This document shows, one piece after another, positions 1-6,211 of a DNA stretch of 20,150 bases (its first letter is position 1; every line of letters begins with the position of its first letter). Below the pieces are notes generated by a model. The model searched no databases, was not told where the DNA came from, and was given only the letters and a program-made list of their open reading frames with translations. The position numbers and the translations under genes are program-made. This stretch comes from Deinococcus sp. (lineage in GTDB: Bacteria > Deinococcota > Deinococci > Deinococcales > Deinococcaceae). The stretch lies in contig NZ_JANYGJ010000167.1 in the NCBI RefSeq assembly GCF_025362455.1, forward strand, positions 1-20,150, read 5' to 3'.

Positions 1-1119
1 ACCGAACTGGTTTTTGACGAGAGCATCGACAAGAACCCCGAGGCCCTGGACGGCGGAGGCGGTATCGACCCCCTCAAGCTGCCCCGCGACCCGGCCCGTG
101 GCTGCGCCCCGGTCTACCCGCACAGCGCCCTGCGCGTCAACACCATCTTCGAGGTCGCCCACACGGCGGGCCTGAAAACCGCCTGGGCCGACAAGCACCC
201 CTCGTATGACCTGGTGCGCGGTCCCAGCGGCACCAGCGTGGACGACCTGTATACGCCGGAGATCAACGCCGGGGGCACCACCGACAGCGAGGCCAAGACG
301 GCGGCCTACGACGCTATCAAGGTCAAGGCAGTCCTGAATCAGCTCCAGGGGCTGAGCAGCGATGGCCACAAGGTCGGCGTGCCCGCCGTGCTGGGCATGA
401 ACTTCCAGGCGCTGAGCGTGGCCCAGAAGACCAAGGGTTACCTGGACGCGGCGGCGACGCCCACGCCGGACGTCAGCGCCGCCCTGGACTTCGTGGACAC
501 CTCGCTGGGTCAGATGCGCGCCGCTCTGAAGACTCAAAACCTGAGCGACAGCACCCTGATCGTCGTGACGGCCAAGCACGGCCAGTCACCGATTGACCCC
601 AAGCTGAGGCGCGTTGTGGACAGCAAGGCGCTCGCGGCGGCCATCACGGCAGCGGCCAGTCAGGACGCCGTCAAGCCGGGCAGCCTGGCACAGCTCACCG
701 CCGACACGGTGGGCGTGGTCTGGCTCAGGGGCGGCGACGCGCAGGCGGTCAGCACGGCTCTGATGAGCCAGAAAGGCGCCCTGGGCATCGACCGGATCAT
801 CGTCGGCGCAGAACTCAGGGCCATGTTCGGCGACCCGGCCAGCGACAGCCGCGCCCCGGACCTGATGGTGATTCCGAGCCTCGGCGTGATCTACACCAAG
901 CCCAGCGCCACCAAGGTTGCCGAACACGGCGGTTTCTCGGACGACGATAGCCGAGTTGCTCTGCTGCTCAGCGGCCCCGGTTATGCGGGCGGCGGCAATA
1001 TCAGTGCGCCGGTCAGCACGACCCAGGTGGCCCCGACCATCCTTCAGGCGCTGGGCCTCGATCCGCAGCAGCTCCAGGCCGTGGTCAAGGAAGGGACGGC
1101 GGTGTTGCCGCTGAAGTAG
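1..1119 (+). CDS. Type I phosphodiesterase / alkaline phosphatase superfamily protein (5' end outside window)
   Basis: The frame is open from base 1 and ends with TAG at 1117-1119, so the last 372 residues are visible and the start lies to the left. The fold is that of type I phosphodiesterase/nucleotide pyrophosphatase enzymes, metal-dependent hydrolases of phosphate esters. Visible metal-site motifs are WADKHP (residues about 62-67 of the visible part), TAKHGQSP near residue 190, and EHGGFSDDD near residue 310, followed by a typical C-terminal stretch ending in APTILQALGLDP. The signal peptide and nucleophile Thr/Ser region would be in the missing N-terminal part, so export and substrate cannot be judged. 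A second, unrelated alkaline phosphatase lies downstream at 1855, suggesting a phosphate-scavenging neighbourhood. The substrate is unknown. Confidence 0.85.
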   Translation, partial: TELVFDESIDKNPEALDGGGGIDPLKLPRDPARGCAPVYPHSALRVNTIFEVAHTAGLKTAWADKHPSYDLVRGPSGTSVDDLYTPEINAGGTTDSEAKTAAYDAIKVKAVLNQLQGLSSDGHKVGVPAVLGMNFQALSVAQKTKGYLDAAATPTPDVSAALDFVDTSLGQMRAALKTQNLSDSTLIVVTAKHGQSPIDPKLRRVVDSKALAAAITAAASQDAVKPGSLAQLTADTVGVVWLRGGDAQAVSTALMSQKGALGIDRIIVGAELRAMFGDPASDSRAPDLMVIPSLGVIYTKPSATKVAEHGGFSDDDSRVALLLSGPGYAGGGNISAPVSTTQVAPTILQALGLDPQQLQAVVKEGTAVLPLK

Positions 1120-1137
1120 GAGTGACGCGACACCCTC

Positions 1138-1263
1138 AGAGCAGTACTCCGAATGACGCCACGGGGAAAACAGCCTCCCCGCGCCTCCATTCTGCGCCTT
1201 GCTCAGTCAACACTACTCGCTCCGCTCGGTCATAAAAAGACCCTTTTTATGACATCTGCTCTA
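1138..1263 (+). repeat. 126-bp MITE-like inverted repeat, copy 1
   Basis: This 126-bp segment recurs in inverted orientation at 6081-6206 with 118 of 126 positions identical by eye. Its ends are short inverted repeats (AGAGCAG ... CTGCTCT), and inside is a hairpin with 11-bp arms GTCATAAAAAG / CTTTTTATGAC and an ACC loop at about 1229-1253. It contains no credible coding frame. It fills the gap between the convergent phosphodiesterase and thioredoxin genes and could act as a bidirectional terminator. Its size, terminal repeats and lack of genes suit a non-autonomous transposable element. Confidence 0.75.
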
Positions 1264-1271
1264 GAGCACGC

Positions 1272-1715
1272 TCACCACTTTCCGCCCGCCCACCCGGCCA
1301 GCTCCCCCGCGCTCACCGGCCCGAATTTCAGCGCCCTGACTCGCCCGGAGGCGTCGAGCAGCACACTGGTGGGCAGGCCCGGCAGCGGCCAGCCGCTCAG
1401 GTCGCCGCTGCCGACGAAGACCAGCGGCAGGGCGCCCAGGGCGTTTTCCTTCCAGAACTTCAGGGCGCTGGCCGGGGTCTGGTCGACGTTGAGCGCCACC
1501 ACCCTCAGCTTGTCGGGGCGCTGGGCCGCCATCAGACGCGGCAATTCCCCCACGCAGGGCGGGCACCAGGTCGCCCAGAAGTTCAGCAGGGTCAGGCCCC
1601 TGGGCGCCGGGCGCAGCGGATGGACCTGGCCGAGCCGGTCCGTGACGGTCAGGCTCGGCGCCGTCTGCCCCACGGCCAGGGCGCTCAGGGTCAGCAGACT
1701 CAGCGCGTTGAACAT
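1272..1715 (-). CDS. TlpA/ResA-like thiol-disulfide oxidoreductase
   Basis: A 147-residue thioredoxin-fold protein with a short hydrophobic N-terminus (residues about 3-16) that could be a signal peptide or anchor, and the redox motif FWATWCPPC with Cys51 and Cys54. The WCPPC form is typical of the TlpA/ResA/CcmG group, which reduces disulfides outside the cytoplasm, for example during cytochrome c maturation or metal-centre assembly. The cis-Pro region GLPTSVLLD is present at about residues 112-120. I chose the ATG at 1715 rather than the in-frame ATG at 1727 because a -10-like TATGGT ends 7 nt before it, which fits a leaderless transcript. It is divergent from the alkaline phosphatase at 1855 and convergent with the gene ending at 1119. 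The partner protein is not identifiable. Confidence 0.85.
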   Translation of the reverse strand: MFNALSLLTLSALAVGQTAPSLTVTDRLGQVHPLRPAPRGLTLLNFWATWCPPCVGELPRLMAAQRPDKLRVVALNVDQTPASALKFWKENALGALPLVFVGSGDLSGWPLPGLPTSVLLDASGRVRALKFGPVSAGELAGWAGGKW

Positions 1716-1722
1716 GGGGTCT

Positions 1723-1728
1723 ACCATA
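1723..1728 (-). promoter_or_regulatory. -10 box for the TlpA-like gene (probably leaderless)
   Basis: On the minus strand TATGGT is followed by 7 nt and then ATG at 1715. Transcription would start at or next to the A of the start codon, and no Shine-Dalgarno sequence is present. No convincing -35 box is visible. Confidence 0.4.
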
Positions 1729-1791
1729 CCGCAGATGCCTGGGTGCAGATGGTCGGGCGCCGGGCCGCCTCTTCCCGGTGTTCCTGGCGAG

Positions 1792-1845
1792 CTGACCGAA
1801 AGCTGACCGAATCGTCAACGTCGCCTGACATTCCGGATTTCTAAT
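1792..1845 (+). promoter_or_regulatory. Pho-box-like direct-repeat array and -10 of the alkaline phosphatase promoter
   Basis: Four 7-mers are spaced exactly 11 bp apart: CTGACCG (1792-1798), CTGACCG (1803-1809), GTCAACG (1814-1820) and CTGACAT (1825-1831), with 4-bp spacers. A -10-like TCTAAT follows at 1840-1845, 8 bp after the last unit and 9 nt before the start codon. PhoB/PhoP response regulators bind 7-bp repeats on an 11-bp period that replace the -35 region, and this arrangement matches. The downstream gene is an alkaline phosphatase, which supports phosphate-starvation control. Confidence 0.6.
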
Positions 1846-1854
1846 GATGAGCGT

Positions 1855-3591
1855 ATGAAACATATCTCAAAGGTCCGCGCGTCACTGCTGCTGGGTTCGC
1901 TCCTTACCGTCTGCGCCGCCTCCGCCGCCGATGTCAAGATCTATCCCTACGACGGCGCCAGGCTGCTGGCCGGGCAGCAGTTCGACCTGCGCGTCGAGGT
2001 GAGCGGTGTCACGGCAGGCCAGGAAGCCCAGGTGACGCTGGACGGCAAGCCTGTCGAGGGCCTGGTCAAGACAAACAGCGCGGCTGACACGCTGGAATAC
2101 ACCCTGCGCGGCGTCTCGCTGGCGGCGGGCAGGCACGCCTTGAACGTCACGGGCGCGGGCACCGGCACGGCGACCATGACTGCCGAGGCGCCCACGCCCG
2201 CCGTGCAGGCCAAGAAGGTCATCCTGTTCATCGGCGACGGCATGGGCTGGAACACCGTCCGGGCCGCCGAGCTGATTGCCAAGGGGTACAACCCCAGCAA
2301 CGGCATGAGCAACGGTCGCCTGGAGATGGAGAGCGGCCTGAGTAGCATGGCCACCGTCACCACGTCGAGCTTCGACAGCTTCCTGACCGACAGCGCCAAC
2401 ACGGCCAGCAGCATCGCCACCGGCCAGAAGGTGCTGGTCAACGGCCTGAGCGTCTACCCCGACAACACCGTTAACCCGCTCGACAACCCCCGCGTCGAGA
2501 CCATCGCCGAGATTCTGAAGCGCACCAGGGGCGCGGGCATCGGGCTGGTCAGCACGGCCTTCGGGACCGACGCGACCCCCGCCGCCTTCGCCGCCCACAC
2601 CCGCGCACGTGGCGAGTACGCCGCCATCGCCGACCAGTACTTCAAAGGGACCGCCAAGCCCGACGTGCTGCTGTTCGGCGGCAGCAACGACTTCATTCCC
2701 CAGACCGCGCCCGGCAGCCGCCGCAAGGACGCCACCAACTGGATCGACGAGAGCCAGAAGCTCGGCTACACCTTCGTCAGCACCAAAACTGAGCTGATGA
2801 AGGCCAATGCGGGCAAGCTGTTCGGGCTGTTCAACCTCAGCAACTTCAACAGCTACCTCGACCGGGTGCAGTTCAAGGACCCCAAGGTCATCGGCGATTT
2901 CACCGACCAGCCGTACCTGTGGGACATGACCCAGAAGGCCATCGAGACGCTGGATAAAAACCCCAACGGCTACTTCCTGATGGTCGAAGCCGGTATGGTC
3001 GACAAGTTCGAGCACCCGCTCGACTGGCAGCGCGGTGTCTGGGACGTGCTGGAACTCGACAGGGCGGTGGCGCTGGCGAAGAAGTATCAGGAAACCCACC
3101 CCGACGTGCTGGTCCTCGTCACCGCCGACCACGCCCACTCGATCAGCACCTTCGCCGGTTACGACAATACCAAGGGGCCGGGCAACCGTGACGCCGTGCA
3201 GGTCTACCAGGACGCCAAATTTACCACCTACGCCGACAAGCTCGACCCCAACGGCATCCCGATGGTCACACCCACGCGGGGCATCGCGGTGGGCTTTGCG
3301 GGCGTGCCCGACTACTGCGAGACCTTCACGGCCCGCCCCGTCTTCAAAGACCCGACCATCAGCGACGGCGGCACGGGCTACGCGCCCAACCCCGACGTGT
3401 GCAGCGAGCAGGGCGCCTACTTCCGCACCGGCAACCTGCCGCGCAACACCAACCAGGGCGTTCACAGCGCCGATCCGCTGCCGCTGTTCGCCTTCGGTCC
3501 CGGCGCCCAGAACTTCATGGGCCTGATGGACCAGACCGAGCTGTTTTTCAGCATCGCCAAGTCGATGGGCGTGGACGCGACCAAGAAGTAA
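1855..3591 (+). CDS. Secreted alkaline phosphatase (PhoA family, PF00245 type)
   Basis: A 578-residue exported phosphomonoesterase. Residues 1-25 form a signal peptide (cleavage near ASAAD). Residues about 26-118 are an N-terminal beta-sandwich-like extension not found in E. coli PhoA. The catalytic domain follows from about 120. Metal and catalytic residues are recognisable: Asp128 in IGDGMG, nucleophile Ser180 in DSANTASS, Asp239/Thr241 in TDATPAAFAAH, Glu378, Asp383 and His387 in VEAGMVDKFEH, Asp425/His426 in TADHAHS, and His537 in GVHSADPLPLFAFGPG. The spacing from Glu378 to His387 and to Asp425 equals that of the E. coli enzyme as I remember it. It probably releases phosphate from organic esters outside the cytoplasm. 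The upstream 11-bp repeat array suggests phosphate control. The start ATG is 9 nt after the -10 box. Confidence 0.92.
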   Translation: MKHISKVRASLLLGSLLTVCAASAADVKIYPYDGARLLAGQQFDLRVEVSGVTAGQEAQVTLDGKPVEGLVKTNSAADTLEYTLRGVSLAAGRHALNVTGAGTGTATMTAEAPTPAVQAKKVILFIGDGMGWNTVRAAELIAKGYNPSNGMSNGRLEMESGLSSMATVTTSSFDSFLTDSANTASSIATGQKVLVNGLSVYPDNTVNPLDNPRVETIAEILKRTRGAGIGLVSTAFGTDATPAAFAAHTRARGEYAAIADQYFKGTAKPDVLLFGGSNDFIPQTAPGSRRKDATNWIDESQKLGYTFVSTKTELMKANAGKLFGLFNLSNFNSYLDRVQFKDPKVIGDFTDQPYLWDMTQKAIETLDKNPNGYFLMVEAGMVDKFEHPLDWQRGVWDVLELDRAVALAKKYQETHPDVLVLVTADHAHSISTFAGYDNTKGPGNRDAVQVYQDAKFTTYADKLDPNGIPMVTPTRGIAVGFAGVPDYCETFTARPVFKDPTISDGGTGYAPNPDVCSEQGAYFRTGNLPRNTNQGVHSADPLPLFAFGPGAQNFMGLMDQTELFFSIAKSMGVDATKK

Positions 3592-3627
3592 CCCCCAGAA
3601 CGTCGTCACCGCCTGAGCGTTCAGCCT

Positions 3628-3654
3628 GCGCGGCCCTGTATTCCGGGGCCGCGC
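3628..3654 (+). terminator. GC-rich hairpin after the alkaline phosphatase gene
   Basis: A perfect 9-bp stem, GCGCGGCCC paired with GGGCCGCGC, has a 9-nt loop (3637-3645) and lies 37 bp after the alkaline phosphatase stop. No T-tract follows, so it is at best an atypical terminator or an mRNA 3'-end stabiliser. Confidence 0.4.
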
Positions 3655-3664
3655 TTCGCTGCGC

Positions 3665-3696
3665 CTCTCACGGCCCTGACAATCCGGCGACATACT
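3665..3696 (+). promoter_or_regulatory. Leaderless promoter of the three-gene ABC unit, with possible weak Pho box
   Basis: CATACT at 3691-3696 lies 6 nt before the ATG at 3703 and no Shine-Dalgarno sequence is present, so transcription probably starts on the start codon. Three 7-mers on an 11-bp period precede or overlap it: CTCTCAC (3665), CTGACAA (3676) and GCGACAT (3687). The string CTGACAWTCCGG is shared with the alkaline phosphatase promoter at 1825. The -10 is more secure than the Pho-type reading. Confidence 0.35.
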
Positions 3697-3702
3697 TGCC
3701 GG

Positions 3703-4146
3703 ATGAACCGAGCCGTTTCTCTGCTCATCGCCACGCTGCTGGCTTTTTCAGCGGCCCAGGCCCAGACCGCGCAGGCCCAGAGCAGCCTCAAATTCAGCGA
3801 GCTGTACAGCAAGGTCACGGTGCGCGGCATCGAGTTCAGCCCGAAGCTGAGGGACCTGAGCGGCAAGAGCGTCAGCATGACCGGCTTCATGGCGCCGCCG
3901 CTCAAGCCCAAGCTCGATTTCTTCGTGCTGACCAAGGCGCCGATGAGCACCTGCCCGTTTTGCAGCTCCGCCGCCGACTGGCCGCCTGATATCGTGCTGG
4001 TCATCATGCCGGATGGCAAACTGCTCGATCCGTTCATGGGCGCCCTGAAGGTGACGGGCCGCCTCGAATACGGCACCTTGCGCGACGACCAGACCGGCTT
4101 CGTCAGCCTGGTGCGCCTCTACGCTGAGAAGGTGGAAGATCAGTGA
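3703..4146 (+). CDS. Small exported protein with CPFC motif, DUF3299-like
   Basis: A 147-residue protein with a clear signal peptide (hydrophobic residues 5-17, cleavage near AQA-QT at 20-21). The mature part has a segment GFMAPPL at 61-67, a redox- or metal-type motif CPFC (Cys84, Cys87), and a DWPPDIVLVIMPDG strand. This layout recalls the DUF3299 family of small periplasmic proteins that are often encoded with an ABC exporter-like pair. As I recall, related sets occur in zinc-regulated loci of Vibrio, so a metal-related role is possible but is inference. Its stop codon overlaps the GTG start of the ATPase gene by 4 nt, so translation is probably coupled. The biochemical function is unknown. 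Confidence 0.7.
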   Translation: MNRAVSLLIATLLAFSAAQAQTAQAQSSLKFSELYSKVTVRGIEFSPKLRDLSGKSVSMTGFMAPPLKPKLDFFVLTKAPMSTCPFCSSAADWPPDIVLVIMPDGKLLDPFMGALKVTGRLEYGTLRDDQTGFVSLVRLYAEKVEDQ

Positions 4147-4871
4147 CCGGACGCGGATTCCTGACGGTTCAGGGCCTGCGTTACCGGCACGGAGCAGACG
4201 TGGACCTGAGCTTCCCCGATTTCAGCGCCCACAGCGGCGAGCAACTGGCCCTGACCGGCCCCAGCGGCGCGGGCAAGACGACCCTGCTGCACCTGATCGC
4301 CGGACTGCTCAGACCGGTTGCCGGTGCAGTTCGCTTCGGAGACACGCTCGTCAGCGAACTCGGCGAGGCGCAGCGCGACGCCTACCGTGCCCGCAGCGTC
4401 GGCTACATGTTTCAGGATTTCCACCTGATGCCCGGCTACGGTGCCCTTGAGAACGTGCTGCTGGGCCTGGGACTCTCCGGGATGCGCGGCCCACAGGCCC
4501 GGCAACGCGCCGCCGAGGTGCTGCGCGACCTGGGGCTGGGCAATCGCCTGCACCACAGCCCGCGTCAGCTCTCGACCGGTGAGCGGCAACGGGTGGCGCT
4601 GGCCCGCGCCGTGGCCCACCGCCCGGCCCTGCTGCTGGCCGACGAACCCACCGCCCACCTCGACCATGACCGCGCCGGGCAGGCCGTGACGCTGCTCAGG
4701 CAGACCGCCGCCGACATGGGCGCCACCTTGTTGGTGGTCACCCACGATCCGAAGGTGATGGGGGCCTTCACGCGCCGCATCGAGGTCGGGGCGCGGGCCG
4801 GGAGCGCCGCGCCGGAGACCATCCAGCCCGACAACCTTCAACCCAGGCTGCCGCAATCGGCCCACCCGTGA
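4143..4871 (+). CDS. ABC transporter ATP-binding protein (LolD/MacB type)
   Basis: A 242-residue nucleotide-binding subunit. The Walker A motif GPSGAGKTT is at 39-47, the Q-loop Gln at 91 (YMFQDFHL), the signature LSTGE at 143-147 (Thr replaces the usual first Gly), Walker B LLLADEP at 163-169, and the H-loop His at 201. The YMFQDFHLMPGYGALENVLLGL segment is typical of the LolD/MacB/FtsE branch, which works with FtsX-like permeases for export, lipoprotein release or mechanotransmission rather than import. The GTG start overlaps the previous stop by 4 nt (GTGA), and its own stop overlaps the permease start in the same way. The cargo is not evident. The last 30 residues are a variable tail. Confidence 0.9.
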   Translation: MTGRGFLTVQGLRYRHGADVDLSFPDFSAHSGEQLALTGPSGAGKTTLLHLIAGLLRPVAGAVRFGDTLVSELGEAQRDAYRARSVGYMFQDFHLMPGYGALENVLLGLGLSGMRGPQARQRAAEVLRDLGLGNRLHHSPRQLSTGERQRVALARAVAHRPALLLADEPTAHLDHDRAGQAVTLLRQTAADMGATLLVVTHDPKVMGAFTRRIEVGARAGSAAPETIQPDNLQPRLPQSAHP

Positions 4872-6058
4872 CCCTCTGGATCACCCTGCGCAATCTGCGG
4901 GTGCGCGGCTGGGCCACCTTTCTGACGCTGCTGGCGGTGGCGCTGGCGACGGCCACCGCGCTGGTGGTCCCGCTGGTCAGCAAGCAGGTCGAGCGCGGCG
5001 CGGCGGACGCGGCCCAGGTCTTCGATCTGCTGATTACCGCCAAGGGCAGCCCGACCCAGGCGGTGCTCAGCAGCCTGTTTTATCTGGACGTGCCCATCGG
5101 CAACATGCCGTATGCGGTGTATCAAAAGCTCGCCTCGGATCAACGCACCCTGCGGGCCGTGCCGCTGGGCTTCGGCGACAACTACCGCAGCTTGCCGGTG
5201 GTGGGGACCAGCACGCGCTTTTTCGAGCAGCGCCTGAAGCCGGACTTGCCGCCGTATTTCCGGGTCCAGTCCGGGCGGCTGTTCGGCAAGCCCTTCGAGG
5301 TCGTGGTCGGCGCCTCGGCGGCGCGGCAGGTGGGTCTGAAACTGGGTGACACGTTTCGTAGCGCCCACGGCCTCGAAGAACACGCGGGCGCCGAAACCGA
5401 GGAGCACGACGCGCAGTACACGGTGGTCGGCCTGCTGGCGGCGACGGGCGGGCCGGTGGACCGGGCCATCGTCACCGATATTCAGAGCCTGTGGCAGATT
5501 CACGGGCAACTGACGCCGGAGTCGCGGGGCGTGACTGCCGTGCTCTACACGGCCAGCAGCCTGGGTGACCTGTACTCCGTCGCCAGCCAGACGAACGCCA
5601 GTCCGGGCGCCCAGGCGGTCTTTCCCGGCCAGGTGTTCGCGGGCGTGCGCTCGTTCGTGCTCCAGGGCCAGGCCGCCTACGCCGCGCTGAGCGTGCTGGT
5701 ACTGTTGCTGGCGGCCCTGACCACCTGGCTGAGCGTCTACGCCGCCAGTCTGGACCGCGCCCGCAGCGTGGCCCTGCTGCGTGCCCTGGGTGCCGGACGC
5801 GCCACCGTCTTCGGCGTGGTGCTGCTGGAAACCGCCCTGACGGTGGCGCTGGGACTCGTGCTGGGCGTGGGACTGTCGTACCTGGTGAGCGCTTTGGGCG
5901 GCGAATTGCTGGGCAGCCGCCTGGGCTTCAGCCTGCCCGCACCTATCCTAGACTGGGCGCTGCTGGGCCGGGTCGCGGCACTCTTTCCGCTGGGCGTGCT
6001 GGCGGCGCTGCCCCCGGCGGTGGGCGCGGCGCGGAGCAGTGCGGCGGCGCAGTTGTGA
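4868..6058 (+). CDS. ABC transporter permease, FtsX/MacB-like
   Basis: A 396-residue membrane protein with the MacB/FtsX topology: one membrane segment near residues 13-37 (WATFLTLLAVALATATALVV), a large extracytoplasmic domain (about 40-260) and three C-terminal segments (about 265-290, 312-340 and 362-385). The cytoplasmic loop SLDRARSVALLRALGAGRATVF matches the conserved FtsX loop that contacts the ATPase. The GTG start overlaps the ATPase stop by 4 nt. Together with the exported CxxC protein upstream it forms a three-gene unit. I cannot tell whether it moves a substrate or transmits force. It ends 22 bp before MITE-like copy 2. Confidence 0.87.
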   Translation: MTLWITLRNLRVRGWATFLTLLAVALATATALVVPLVSKQVERGAADAAQVFDLLITAKGSPTQAVLSSLFYLDVPIGNMPYAVYQKLASDQRTLRAVPLGFGDNYRSLPVVGTSTRFFEQRLKPDLPPYFRVQSGRLFGKPFEVVVGASAARQVGLKLGDTFRSAHGLEEHAGAETEEHDAQYTVVGLLAATGGPVDRAIVTDIQSLWQIHGQLTPESRGVTAVLYTASSLGDLYSVASQTNASPGAQAVFPGQVFAGVRSFVLQGQAAYAALSVLVLLLAALTTWLSVYAASLDRARSVALLRALGAGRATVFGVVLLETALTVALGLVLGVGLSYLVSALGGELLGSRLGFSLPAPILDWALLGRVAALFPLGVLAALPPAVGAARSSAAAQL

Positions 6059-6080
6059 GCACCGGTCCAGATTCACACCC

Positions 6081-6207
6081 TAGAGCAGATGTCATAAAAA
6101 GACCCTTTTTATGACCGAGCGGAGCGAGTAGTGTTGACTGAGCAGGACGCAGAATGGAGGCGCGGGGAGGCTATTTTCCCCGTAGCGTAATTCGGAGTAC
6201 TGCTCTA
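6081..6207 (-). repeat. 126-bp MITE-like inverted repeat, copy 2
   Basis: The reverse complement of 6081-6206 matches 1138-1263 with eight differences. Three of those are the hairpin loop, which reads ACC on the plus strand in both copies and so is flipped relative to its flanks. This copy has clean terminal repeats TAGAGCAG ... CTGCTCTA. It lies between the convergent permease (stop 6058) and photolyase-glycosylase (stop 6212) genes. Confidence 0.75.
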
Positions 6208-6211
6208 AAAC

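Noticed and set aside
1153..1806. Plus-strand open frame across the first MITE-like copy and the thioredoxin gene
   Set aside because: Runs antisense to the WCPPC protein and through a repeat; composition typical of a shadow.
1882..3693. Long minus-strand open frame opposite the alkaline phosphatase
   Set aside because: High-G+C shadow of a well-supported gene; the translation is Gly/Val/His/Arg rich, without family motifs or a start signal.
6091..6115. Radiation/desiccation response motif (RDRM)
   Set aside because: The RDRM has outer TTATG and CATAA arms. Here the order is reversed (CATAA ... TTATG) inside a repeated hairpin. I found no true RDRM before the repair genes.
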